23,610 nt of DNA from Candidatus Hodarchaeaceae archaeon (GTDB taxonomy: Archaea > Hadarchaeota > Hadarchaeia > Hadarchaeales > Hadarchaeaceae). The notes beneath the pieces are model-generated. The model saw only the letters and a program-made list of their open reading frames with translations. It searched no databases and was not told the origin of the DNA. Below are positions 1-6,877 of the stretch, in pieces (the first letter of the stretch is position 1; the number at the start of each line of letters is the position of its first letter). The position numbers were made by a program, and so were the translations under genes. The stretch is from the NCBI GenBank assembly GCA_030018135.1, contig JASEGJ010000018.1, positions 1 to 23,610 on the forward strand. The letters run 5' to 3'.

Positions 1-219
1 GGCGGAGGTCGAAACTACATCGAGCGGTTGTTCGAAACCATCAAGGACAGGCTGATAGCTTTTGACTGCTTCTTCCCGACGGAGGGGATAGAAAGTGTAC
101 AAAATTTCTGCAATGCATTTGGATTTTTCTACAACCACTGTAGGCGGCATCAATCGATGAAGGGGCCGCCGTCCGGCGGGGCAGGTGGGCTAGAAGCTTG
201 GGTGGAGGTCTTTATTTGA
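1..219 (+). CDS. IS transposase, C-terminal end (DDE integrase core), cut by window edge
   Basis: The frame is open from base 1 and reads GGRNYIERLFETIKDRL, then a segment ending FYNHCRRHQSMKG, before a TGA at 217-219. This is the usual end of a DDE transposase core: the last catalytic acidic residue (E in YIER) followed by KDR and the FYN-x-RRH motif. The N-terminal part lies outside the window, so the IS family cannot be set with confidence; IS6- or IS3/IS481-like cores end this way. The last residues look less conserved than the FYN-RRH block. The gene runs into the 3' end of a broken radical SAM gene on the other strand, which suggests the element inserted there. Confidence 0.75.
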   Translation, partial: GGGRNYIERLFETIKDRLIAFDCFFPTEGIESVQNFCNAFGFFYNHCRRHQSMKGPPSGGAGGLEAWVEVFI

Positions 220-1564
220 ACGGCACCGTTCTTTGACCCAATATGTTGGGCGAATGAAGAATTCTTTATAAGCCCTTTTCATCCATTCCTCCAACTCCTC
301 CCTCGAGTGCGCATCGCATATGTCGGATATGATTATGTATCTGGCCCAATCATTTGACCCGATCGCGCCGCTGGACTCAAATCTCCGCCAGAGTTCGGTG
401 CCCGGCAAAACTTTGAGTAAGCTCATCTCCGCTATATCCAACTCAGCTTGAGTAGTAAAATCTAGTGTTTTTTGATAGTCCTCCTCCGTTTCGATCGGTG
501 CCCCCACTATGAATGAGCCAATCACATCCAGGCTCGCCCTTTGGGCCATCTCCACGGCTTGCATTCCCTTTTCAACAGTACAGTAGTTTTCTTCTCGTAA
601 TAATCCAAAATTCGTTGGCTTCCACTTTCGAGGCCGAAATAGTCAATCTACAGCCAGCGCCGACCATGCTTTTATGCATTTCTTTAGATGCGGTGTCGAC
701 CCTCCCGTGCAGATCCAATCGATATCTATGTTGCGCTCCTTGATCAGCCCACATATTTCCATGACGCGCTTGGGGAACATCGTGAAGTTGTCGTCCACCA
801 TAAATATCTGCTCGACACCGCGATCGTTTACTAGATTTTCTATTTCATCCACCACATTTTCTGGAGATCTAGCCCTCACCCTCTGCCCGAGAACGCCGTG
901 CATGAACAGAATGTGCAGCCAAAGGGACAGCCACGGGACGATACCACTCCGGAAAAAATTCTTGTTTGATATTTGATACCCGGCCTCGTGACGAAGGCTT
1001 CCATAGCGGATATTTGTTATAAGGTGTCTAGCCGGGAATGGGATATCGTTCAAATTTTGAGCTGGTTCCCTAATCCCCGTGAAAATCGCTTTGCCATCGC
1101 TCCTGCACATTACTCCCTTAACCCCACCAACAGACCGCCCATTTTCGATCGAGTGTACCAATTCCAGGAAGGTATATTCGCCCTCCCCGACGACGACGTA
1201 ATCAACGTCCGGGGGAGGTCTCGATGATCTTATCTGCCACAAATGAAGCGTGATGTCCTCCAACCACAATTTTAGCTTCCGGAATGGCTTGCCTCGCAGT
1301 TTTCACGGTTTCGATCGAATCCGGGCATAGCTCCGTCATCATGCATGCAATTCCAATAACTTTGGGATTGAACTCTGAGATTCTGCGCCCCAGCTCTTCT
1401 TGCGTAATCCCCTCCGCCGCCCCATCCAATACCGTCACCTCAATGCCGCGCCGTTCCAGCACCGCGGCTATATAAAGCAATCCGAGGGGTTCGGACAAGC
1501 CAGCAGCATTTATACCCTTTAGTTGAGTTCCGATTGGCGGATTGATTAATAACACCTTAACCAA
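190..1564 (-). pseudogene. B12-binding radical SAM protein, broken by multiple frameshifts
   Basis: Read from 1564 leftward, the first frame has a B12-binding-like N-terminus (VKVLLINPP, LGLLYIAAVLERRG, VVGGHHASF). The next frame gives VDYVVVGEGEYTFLEL. The radical SAM signature SRGCPFGCTFC (906-929) lies in a different frame from the sequence on both sides of it. FGLESGSQRILDYYEKK is in yet another frame, and a last frame covers the C-terminal part from about 564 to 190. Visible causes include a run of five G at 1211-1215, a run of six A at 953-958, and a 5-base tandem duplication ACAGT at 575-584. At least six indels are needed, so no working enzyme can be made. The C-terminus ends next to the IS remnant. 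Family members act on lipids, hopanoids, tetrapyrroles and other substrates; which one cannot be told. Confidence 0.85.
218..231. repeat. Short inverted repeat just after the transposase stop
   Basis: GAACGG (218-223) and CCGTTC (226-231) are perfect 6-base arms separated by CA, starting at the transposase stop codon. It may be a terminator-like hairpin or part of the IS end. The outer IS boundary cannot be placed without the left end. Confidence 0.3.
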
Positions 1565-1691
1565 GCTGTCTCCACCTCCCAGATGCCTCCAGAACTCTCA
1601 TTCAACGAGTAGGAGAGGACGATAAAAATCTGCTGTCGAGCGTCATATTGATAGATTTGCGGGTTTCAGAGAGGATAGACAACCGCACGAT

Positions 1692-1700
1692 AGGATATAA
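1692..1700 (+). promoter_or_regulatory. TATA-like box for carS
   Basis: The stretch GGATATAAC lies about 45 bases before the favoured TTG start at 1744. A start of transcription some 25 bases downstream would leave a short leader that includes the GGTGAG ribosome-binding site. Confidence 0.35.
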
Positions 1701-1743
1701 CCCTCCACCACCACCTAAGAATGGAACCAAAATCGGTGAGAAG

Positions 1744-2226
1744 TTGACTTGGCTGCCACAGACAATAGCATCTGCGATTTGGTTCATCTTGCCAGCATAT
1801 TTCGCAAACGCCGCCTCGGCCGTGCTTGGCGGTGGGCCGCCCTTAGACATGGGCAGAAAATTTCTGGACGGCTACAGGATCCTCGGCGAGGGGAAGACAG
1901 CGCGAGGATTTTTCGGCGGTCTGGTAGTGGGCACGATCGTGGGCATGCTGCAGGGTCGTCCCCCAGTCGGTTTTCTGCTAGCATTGGGCGCAATGCTCGG
2001 CGATTTGGCGGGCAGCTTCATCAAGCGCAGGTTGAACATAGCTCGAGGGGAGGCTGCCCCCGGGTTGGATCAATTGAGCTTCGTCGTCGTCGCCCTGTCG
2101 CTCGCCAGTCCCGTTGAGGCGGTGGCCTGGCAGACGGTTGCCGCGATACTCATTCTCACCCCACCGATCCACCTCGCCACGAACTTCATCGGCTACAAGC
2201 TGGGCCTTAAGGGCAGGCCCTACTGA
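1744..2226 (+). CDS. carS: CDP-archaeol synthase (CarS, DUF46 family)
   Basis: A membrane enzyme expected to transfer CMP from CTP to unsaturated archaeol phosphate, giving CDP-archaeol for archaeal phospholipid synthesis. The family pattern is clear: PAYFANAASAVLGGG, then PLDMGRKFLDGYRILGEGKT, GFLLALGAMLGDLAGSFIKRR, and a late LDQLSF block, with hydrophobic segments throughout. The frame is open from a TTG at 1648, but the start at TTG 1744 is preferred. It has GGTGAG three bases upstream and begins right before the first membrane helix, giving 160 aa. The extra 32 residues of the longer version are proline-rich and unlike the family. The stop overlaps the convergent phosphoribosyltransferase gene by 7 bases. 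The gene is intact. Confidence 0.9.
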   Translation: MTWLPQTIASAIWFILPAYFANAASAVLGGGPPLDMGRKFLDGYRILGEGKTARGFFGGLVVGTIVGMLQGRPPVGFLLALGAMLGDLAGSFIKRRLNIARGEAAPGLDQLSFVVVALSLASPVEAVAWQTVAAILILTPPIHLATNFIGYKLGLKGRPY

Positions 2227-2663
2227 CCTCGCCTAACCTCCATCTCCTCCCACGGGAAGACGATCCACTTGTCAGTTTCGAATACATAAAAGTCGGGTTT
2301 TATGCGAGAGTGAGGCTTCCAAGCAACCGTGGCGACGCGCACCTCCTTCGCCCCTCTTTCTTTGAGGTGCCGAACCACAAACTCCAAGGTCGTCCCGGTG
2401 TCCGCGACATCGTCGACCACCAGCACTTTGCCCTCCAGCTTACCAACGTCGGCCAAGAGCTCCGGCTCTTCCCTACGCAAGTTTACGCCCTTGTAGTACT
2501 TCACGTGAATGATGCGCAGCATCTTGTCCCCGAGCAAATGTGACAGTCGCACAGCGGGGATCAAACCGCCACGCGCGACTCCGACGATCACGTCCGGATC
2601 ATAGCCCCGTCTTAAGGCGTTAGCTAGCGCGGCGACGGCCTTCTCGACTTCATGCCAGCCCAT
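2220..2663 (-). CDS. Phosphoribosyltransferase (PRTase type I, hypoxanthine/xanthine-like)
   Basis: A cytosolic enzyme of the type I PRTase fold that joins a purine base to PRPP. The PRPP-binding motif VLVVDDVADTGTT is complete. Upstream are PDVIVGVARGGLIPAVRLSHLLG (the PPi loop region) and IIHVKYYKG, and the C-terminal part ends DFYVFETDKWIVFPWE, which is typical of archaeal xanthine/guanine-type PRTases. The frame is open much further upstream, but those residues are the shadow of a small gene on the other strand. The ATG at 2663 gives 147 aa, the normal family length; GTG codons at 2669 or 2681 are alternatives. A TATA-like TTTATT upstream suggests a leaderless or short-leader message. The base used cannot be told from sequence alone. 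Confidence 0.88.
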   Translation of the reverse strand: MGWHEVEKAVAALANALRRGYDPDVIVGVARGGLIPAVRLSHLLGDKMLRIIHVKYYKGVNLRREEPELLADVGKLEGKVLVVDDVADTGTTLEFVVRHLKERGAKEVRVATVAWKPHSRIKPDFYVFETDKWIVFPWEEMEVRRGQ

Positions 2664-2739
2664 TGGCACTGGCTCCACACGAACACCCGGGGAGAATAAA
2701 TTCAAAAGGGGAGCAAATAAAGGTTGCTGTGGAGATGCG

Positions 2740-2910
2740 ATGGGCGAGATAGCTAGTACCTGTGCGATCTGCGGGCGGACGACGGTGGACATACGTACGT
2801 GTAGGGTCTGCGGGGTGACTGTATGCTCTCGCTGTTTTCTGCCGGATATCGGCGTTTGCGCGAAGTGCATGAGACGCGGGCTTTGGGTCAGCGATCGCGG
2901 GCCGGGGTGA
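2740..2910 (+). CDS. Small zinc-finger protein with four CxxC knuckles (56 aa)
   Basis: A short frame ATG 2740 to TGA 2910 encodes 56 residues with eight cysteines arranged as four CxxC-type pairs: CAIC, CRVC, CSRC and CAKC. This is the pattern of a protein binding two zinc ions. GGAG at 2731-2734 lies five bases before the ATG and an A+T-rich stretch (AATAAA) lies about 20 bases before it. It is divergent from the phosphoribosyltransferase gene, so the two share a 76-base promoter region. The regular cysteine spacing is not expected by chance. No function is known to me; a role in nucleic acid or protein binding is inference. Confidence 0.75.
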   Translation: MGEIASTCAICGRTTVDIRTCRVCGVTVCSRCFLPDIGVCAKCMRRGLWVSDRGPG

Positions 2911-2980
2911 GCCTTATCGACTCGCAATCGAGACTTTACATCACATGCGCGGCAAGATAGCAATTGGGCAACGGCTTTTG

Positions 2981-2996
2981 TGATACATGTGTATCA
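2981..2996. promoter_or_regulatory. 16-bp palindrome TGATACATGTGTATCA, candidate operator
   Basis: The 6-base core arms GATACA/TGTATC, extended to TGATACA/TGTATCA, surround a 2-base centre. It lies 33 bases before the Toprim gene start at 3030, just before a TATA-like GTTTTAAG (3005-3012). The same palindrome, differing at one central base, occurs at 14881-14896. Binding by a dimeric regulator is inference. Confidence 0.55.
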
Positions 2997-3029
2997 AAGA
3001 CGAGTGTTTTAAGAAAGGCAGGATATTTC

Positions 3030-3446
3030 ATGAATATGGAGGAAACGCTTGAGCGGATTGGGGAGCTGCTCGATGAACTCAGGGAGTGCTCCGCCAAAGG
3101 TATCCCAATCGTGGTCGAGGGAGTCCGCGATGAAGAGGCCTTGCGCGAGCTCGATGTTAAGGGCCCCATATTTCAGATCTCAAGCAGCAAGAGGACCGCA
3201 CTAAATTTTTTAGAATGCTTGGCGCGTCACAGGCAAGTGATAGTTCTAACAGATTTTGATAGAACTGGCGAGGAGCTCGCGAAATTTTGCCTTAAACACC
3301 TCCAAAGGCTGGGCCCGAAGCCGATAGTCGACCTGCGCGAGGAACTCAGGGCACTTCTGCACAAGGACATAAAAGAAATTCAAGGGCTTGCAAAGTTTCT
3401 GCGCGTTCAAACAACGCGCGAAGCGGGGCGCAAGAGATCCCGATAA
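3030..3446 (+). CDS. Small Toprim-domain protein (UPF0292-like)
   Basis: A 138-aa cytosolic protein that is nearly all Toprim fold. The conserved glutamate is in PIVVEGVRDEEALREL and the DxD pair is in VIVLTDFDRTGEE, the metal-binding residues of Toprim enzymes (primases, topoisomerases, OLD and RecR types). Archaeal stand-alone Toprim proteins of this length form the UPF0292 group, with unknown biochemical role. The start at ATG 3030 has GGCAGG about nine bases upstream; ATG 3036 is also possible. The upstream extension of the open frame contains the palindrome at 2981 and is probably not coding. The stop is three bases from the stop of the convergent phosphatase gene. Confidence 0.82.
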   Translation: MNMEETLERIGELLDELRECSAKGIPIVVEGVRDEEALRELDVKGPIFQISSSKRTALNFLECLARHRQVIVLTDFDRTGEELAKFCLKHLQRLGPKPIVDLREELRALLHKDIKEIQGLAKFLRVQTTREAGRKRSR

Positions 3447-3449
3447 AAG

Positions 3450-4085
3450 TCATAAATAATTCAAGAGCAGGGGGAACTGTTTGAAATCTCTAATCACGAC
3501 ATCCGCAACCTCAGCTAAAGCCGCATTTCCGCCTATCGCGACGCCGAGACCAGCGTGCTTCAGGAAATTTATGTCATACTTACTATCGCCGACTGCGACG
3601 CATTCGTCGAGCGTAAAGCCGAGCTCGTCAACCAGCCCTAATAGCGCTTCATGCTTCGTGTACGGTTCAACCCGAAAGATACCCTCGCCCGTGAGGTAGC
3701 CACGTTCGTCGACTTCCAGCCCGTTCGCGAGGACATGGTCGATATTCAGCTTGCGTGCCACAATATTGGCTAGGATATCGAGCCCGCCGGTTATAATCGC
3801 AACTTGATAACCCCTCCTGCGAATTTCCGCAACGATGTCGGTCGTGTTCGGGGCCAATTTGAAATTAGCAAGCACTCGCTCGATCTGCGAAATATGTGGT
3901 ACGGGCTGCCAAAGCCTTATGTCGCGTCGCATGAACTCTGGATAATCGATCTCGCCCCGCTCATATATCTCAAGATTCCTCAGTGCAGCCCCTTGGGTTC
4001 CGAAGTGGCGGTGGAGGATGCCCCAGCAGCTATCCTCTTCGACCAGCGTGCCGTCCATGTCGAATGCGACTAGTTTGTACTCCAT
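3450..4085 (-). CDS. HAD-superfamily phosphatase, phosphoserine phosphatase-like
   Basis: A cytosolic hydrolase of 211 aa. Motif I is FDMDGT near the N-terminus (nucleophile aspartate), motif II is AIITGG, and motif IV is VAVGDSKYDINFLKHAG, all in normal positions with an inserted helical cap between motifs I and II. The order and the cap type match SerB-like enzymes, which remove phosphate from phosphoserine, but other small phosphates are possible. The start at ATG 4085 (MEYKLVAFDMDGT) places motif I at the normal distance from the N-terminus; a longer frame to 4118 adds an unlikely extension. It is convergent with the Toprim gene and divergent from the COG2426 membrane gene. Confidence 0.85.
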   Translation of the reverse strand: MEYKLVAFDMDGTLVEEDSCWGILHRHFGTQGAALRNLEIYERGEIDYPEFMRRDIRLWQPVPHISQIERVLANFKLAPNTTDIVAEIRRRGYQVAIITGGLDILANIVARKLNIDHVLANGLEVDERGYLTGEGIFRVEPYTKHEALLGLVDELGFTLDECVAVGDSKYDINFLKHAGLGVAIGGNAALAEVADVVIRDFKQFPLLLNYL

Positions 4086-4155
4086 AAGTTTACCATAGTT
4101 TAATGGGTATCGCAGCAAATATTAGTTTCCCCCAAAATAGACCTGGAGGCACCGG

Positions 4156-4605
4156 TTGACAGACCTACCCTTAATAATCCTGCTCCCACTCGTGCCCACG
4201 TTCGAGTCGCGCTATACCATTCCGTTGGCCATCTCGCTTACCGATATTCACCCCGCTTTTGCGTTCGGAGCATGCGTTGCCCTCAACATACTAGTGGTCC
4301 CCCTCGTCTTCCTCGGTTTGGATATGTTTGCGCCCCCGCTCATCAAGAGGTACAAATGGGTCAATTCCCTCTTTACTTGGTTTCTTAGGCGAGGCTATAA
4401 CCGAAAATGGGGGTCCTTTGGGCTTGCCATATTCGTCGCCATCCCACTGCCCATCACTGGCGCGTATACTGGCTCGCTTATAGCCTATTTGCTAGGCATG
4501 GACAGAAAACGCGCAATTATCGCCATCGCGGCAGGGGTTATCTCAATAGGCGCGATTGCGACGTTAGCGACGCTTGGCATAATTTCACTTGCTGGGCTAC
4601 TTTGA
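4156..4605 (+). CDS. COG2426-type small membrane transport protein (Sm_multidrug_ex family)
   Basis: A 149-aa integral membrane protein with about four hydrophobic segments. Family marks are PTFESRYTIPLAI near the N-terminus (E and R inside the first hydrophobic region), a positively charged loop RRGYNRKWG, and the strongly conserved FVAIPLPITGAYTGSLIAYLLG. The family is named after small multidrug export proteins, but transport has not been well shown and the substrate is unknown. The start is TTG 4156, with GGAGG at 4145-4149 six bases upstream. It is followed by an A+T-rich intergenic region before dnaG. Confidence 0.82.
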   Translation: MTDLPLIILLPLVPTFESRYTIPLAISLTDIHPAFAFGACVALNILVVPLVFLGLDMFAPPLIKRYKWVNSLFTWFLRRGYNRKWGSFGLAIFVAIPLPITGAYTGSLIAYLLGMDRKRAIIAIAAGVISIGAIATLATLGIISLAGLL

Positions 4606-4686
4606 CCGCATGCCTTTTTAACCCGAAATATTAATAAAATATTGAATCACAAATCAAAGCCAGAATCACAAATCAAGTTCATCTGG

Positions 4687-4693
4687 CTTTTAA
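4687..4693 (+). promoter_or_regulatory. TATA-like box for dnaG
   Basis: CTTTTAA in an A+T-rich region would set transcription near 4715, giving a leader of some 55 bases that carries the GGGAGG site at 4757-4762 before the favoured dnaG start at 4771. Confidence 0.3.
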
Positions 4694-4770
4694 GGGCGTG
4701 TTGCCCGATGGAAGAAAAACCGCTGAAGGAGTTAATTGCCGAGAAAATCGGCCAAAGGGAGGCTTCGATT

Positions 4771-5973
4771 ATGAAAGAGGATATTGGTACGACCAAGTAC
4801 CTTATTCACGCCAAAATAGAAGCGAACGGTGTGGTCGAGCGCCCGGATGTCGTGGGCGCGATATTCGGTCAGACCGAGGGGCTGTTGGGCGACGAGCTGG
4901 ACTTGCGCGAGCTACAGAAGACCTCTAGGATAGGCCGCATTAAAGTCGACATATCCTCAAGCCACGGTAAGTCGACGGGGACGATAGTCATACCCTCAAG
5001 CTTGGATAGGGTTGAGACATCCATCATAGCCGCAGCACTCGAGACGATCGACCGGGTCGGGCCGTGCGAAGCCACGATAAAGGCCGAGAGGATCGAGGAC
5101 GTCAGAGATGCAAAGCGCAAGTTCATAATCGACCGGGCTAAGGAGCTCTTGGGACAAATAGAGGAAATAACGCCCGAAACCCAAGAGATCTCGGAGCAGG
5201 TGAAGGAGTTCGTGCGCCTCGAGGAAATAGTGACGTACGAGGGCCTGCCGGCGGGCCCCGGGGTGCAGGAGTCGGACGCCATCATTATCGTCGAGGGGCG
5301 CGCGGATGTGCTAAACCTATTGCGGTGTGGCATCAGAAACGCGATCGCAATTGAGGGTACGAGCGTGCCTCAGGCAGTAATCGAGTTGAGCCGAAATAAA
5401 ACCACGACGGCATTTCTAGACGGCGATCGCGGCGGGGATTTAATCCTTAAGGAACTCCTCCAAGTAGCCGACATAGATTTTGTCGCGAGGGCACCACCCG
5501 GCGAGGGAGTCGAGGAGCTGACGAAGAAGGAGATAGTCAAGGCTTTGCGGAACAAAATACCCGTCGACCAAGCGCTGGCCGAGCTTAAGGGCAGGCCGGA
5601 GGCGCTGGAGGTCGCGCCCGCCGCCCCGGAATCGCGGGTAGAACACGATTTCAGCAAGCTCGCGAGCATCGTGGGCAGGTTGCGTGGCACGCTCAGGGCT
5701 TGCCTGCTCGATGAGAAACTTGAGAAAATGGACGAGGTACAGGTTAGAGACCTGAAGGAGAGACTCCCCCAAATGTCCAGCGTAGGTGCCGTGGTCTTTG
5801 ACGGCGTCGTAACTCAGGAGCTCGCGGACATCGCCGCGGAGAGAGGCCTCAAATATTTGGTCGGCATGCGCGCGCGCGTCGATAGGATGCCCGCAAATGT
5901 GCGTATCCTGACAATAGATGAGTTACACCGGCAATCTCGGGTCAGATCTCACAATAAGCCATATGGGCGCTAG
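4771..5973 (+). CDS. dnaG: Archaeal DnaG-type protein (Toprim primase / exosome subunit)
   Basis: The N-terminal block [17 protein letters not shown], then [19 protein letters not shown], is diagnostic of archaeal DnaG. A Toprim domain follows at about residues 168-250, with the catalytic glutamate in [14 protein letters not shown] (near residue 175) and the acidic pair in [10 protein letters not shown] (217/219). The C-terminal region has the usual [19 protein letters not shown] and YLVGM segments. Known members bind the archaeal exosome through Csl4 and have primase activity in vitro. ATG 4771 is chosen (400 aa) because GGGAGG lies eight bases upstream and family proteins begin here. The frame is open to 4642, and ATG 4708 would add 21 residues. 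The stop shares the palindrome CTAG with the stop of the convergent acetyltransferase. Confidence 0.93.
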   Translation: MKEDIGTTKYLIHAKIEANGVVERPDVVGAIFGQTEGLLGDELDLRELQKTSRIGRIKVDISSSHGKSTGTIVIPSSLDRVETSIIAAALETIDRVGPCEATIKAERIEDVRDAKRKFIIDRAKELLGQIEEITPETQEISEQVKEFVRLEEIVTYEGLPAGPGVQESDAIIIVEGRADVLNLLRCGIRNAIAIEGTSVPQAVIELSRNKTTTAFLDGDRGGDLILKELLQVADIDFVARAPPGEGVEELTKKEIVKALRNKIPVDQALAELKGRPEALEVAPAAPESRVEHDFSKLASIVGRLRGTLRACLLDEKLEKMDEVQVRDLKERLPQMSSVGAVVFDGVVTQELADIAAERGLKYLVGMRARVDRMPANVRILTIDELHRQSRVRSHNKPYGR

Positions 5974-6425
5974 TGATACCCATATGTCATAACCACAGCC
6001 GCTTCGCCGTCCTCATAGTAATAGGGAATTTCTTCGCGCTCATTGAATCCCAACCCCAAGTAAAATTGTCGCGCGGCGAAGTTGCTCTTTCTCACCTCAA
6101 GCCTTACGCCCTTTGCGCCCTTCGCTTTAAGGCGATCGAGCATGTTAACGATGAGCGCGGATCCTATGCCCCGGCGCCTGTAGGGCGGGTCAACGGCTAT
6201 GGCCAAGATGTGGCCGCTCGCACCCCACCTGATGACTCCGATGATATATCCCACGACTTCGCCGTCGAGTTCGGCCACTAAAAATCCGTCTGGGTGCATC
6301 TCCCGCAGGCGGTTGAGCAAGCTCAGAGGATATGGGTCGGGGAAGCAACGATATTCGATGTCCAAAATCGCTTGCATGTCCCCCTCACGTTTTAAATCCC
6401 TGATCTTGATGAGTTGCTGCGTCAT
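5970..6425 (-). CDS. GNAT N-acetyltransferase, RimI/ArdA-like N-terminal acetylase
   Basis: A cytosolic acetyl-CoA-dependent transferase of 151 aa. The acetyl-CoA loop is seen as [17 protein letters not shown] (motif A, RRRGIG), preceded by [12 protein letters not shown] and followed by [19 protein letters not shown], a hallmark of RimI-type enzymes, with a late [12 protein letters not shown] segment. Archaeal homologues acetylate protein N-termini broadly. ATG 6425 is preferred over a GTG at 6437. The TTTAAATTTA box centred near 6450 would start transcription at about that ATG, so the message may be leaderless. The gene is divergent from the Hjc-like gene across about 60 bases and overlaps dnaG by four bases at the stop. 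Confidence 0.88.
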   Translation of the reverse strand: MTQQLIKIRDLKREGDMQAILDIEYRCFPDPYPLSLLNRLREMHPDGFLVAELDGEVVGYIIGVIRWGASGHILAIAVDPPYRRRGIGSALIVNMLDRLKAKGAKGVRLEVRKSNFAARQFYLGLGFNEREEIPYYYEDGEAAVVMTYGYH

Positions 6426-6439
6426 GGTCGCGCCCACCG

Positions 6440-6467
6440 CTCATAAATTTAAACGTTCGAAAATAAA
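6440..6467. promoter_or_regulatory. Divergent promoter between RimI-like and Hjc-like genes
   Basis: TAAATTTAAA serves the minus-strand acetyltransferase and AAAATAAAG serves the plus-strand nuclease. Each is about 25 bases from its start codon, as expected for short-leader archaeal genes. Confidence 0.4.
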
Positions 6468-6487
6468 GTGGCTTCGGTTGAGCTAGC

Positions 6488-6877
6488 ATGACATCCGCAA
6501 AGCGACAGGGGACCAACTTCGAGTATCGCGTGGCCTACATCTTTGAGCGCTTCGGCTACACTTGGGATCGCTCGGGGAGTTCGCTGGGCATCGACCTCAA
6601 GATCTCGAGGGATGGCAATCCGCGTTATTTGGTCAACTGCAAGAAGACCTCATCGATCGGGCCAATTTACTTGCCGCGTCTCGAGGTCGAGCGCCTCATC
6701 GCGTCTGCCTCTCGTGCCGGGGTGAGGGGCATCATATGTTTTGGGTTCAAACGTACTCCTGTACTCGCGGTTACCCTCGAACAAATCCGCCACTTAAGGG
6801 CTACAAGACTTAGCTACAAGCTTTACCCCACCGATGGACACCGGCTGGACGAGCTCTTGAGTGAGGCCGAGGCATGA
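6488..6877 (+). CDS. hjc: Hjc-like Holliday junction resolvase family protein with an altered active site
   Basis: The 129-aa protein has the archaeal Hjc layout: KRQGTNFEYRV (Glu12), ERFGYTWDRSGSSLGIDL (Asp36), then the region LVNCKK, and IYLPRLEVERLIASASRAGV. In Hjc the PD-(D/E)xK core needs D, then E-x-K. Here the expected glutamate is Asn50 (N-C-K52), so a metal ligand seems to be missing, although Asp36 and Lys52 remain. It may be inactive, use another residue, or have a non-nuclease role in junction binding. The start is ATG 6488. The last four bases overlap the start of pelA, so the two genes are probably co-transcribed. There is no other Hjc in the window. Confidence 0.78.
   Translation: MTSAKRQGTNFEYRVAYIFERFGYTWDRSGSSLGIDLKISRDGNPRYLVNCKKTSSIGPIYLPRLEVERLIASASRAGVRGIICFGFKRTPVLAVTLEQIRHLRATRLSYKLYPTDGHRLDELLSEAEA

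Noticed and set aside
1648-1743. N-terminal extension of carS from TTG 1648
   Set aside because: It includes the TATA-like box and a proline run, is unlike the family, and a better ribosome-binding site lies before TTG 1744.
2664-2963. Long N-terminal extension of the phosphoribosyltransferase
   Set aside because: It is the antisense of the cysteine-rich 56-aa gene and the promoter region, with no family resemblance.
4869-5333. Long minus-strand open frame inside dnaG
   Set aside because: It lies wholly within a clear dnaG coding region, is rich in serine, and has no ribosome-binding site or known motif; it is a shadow frame.
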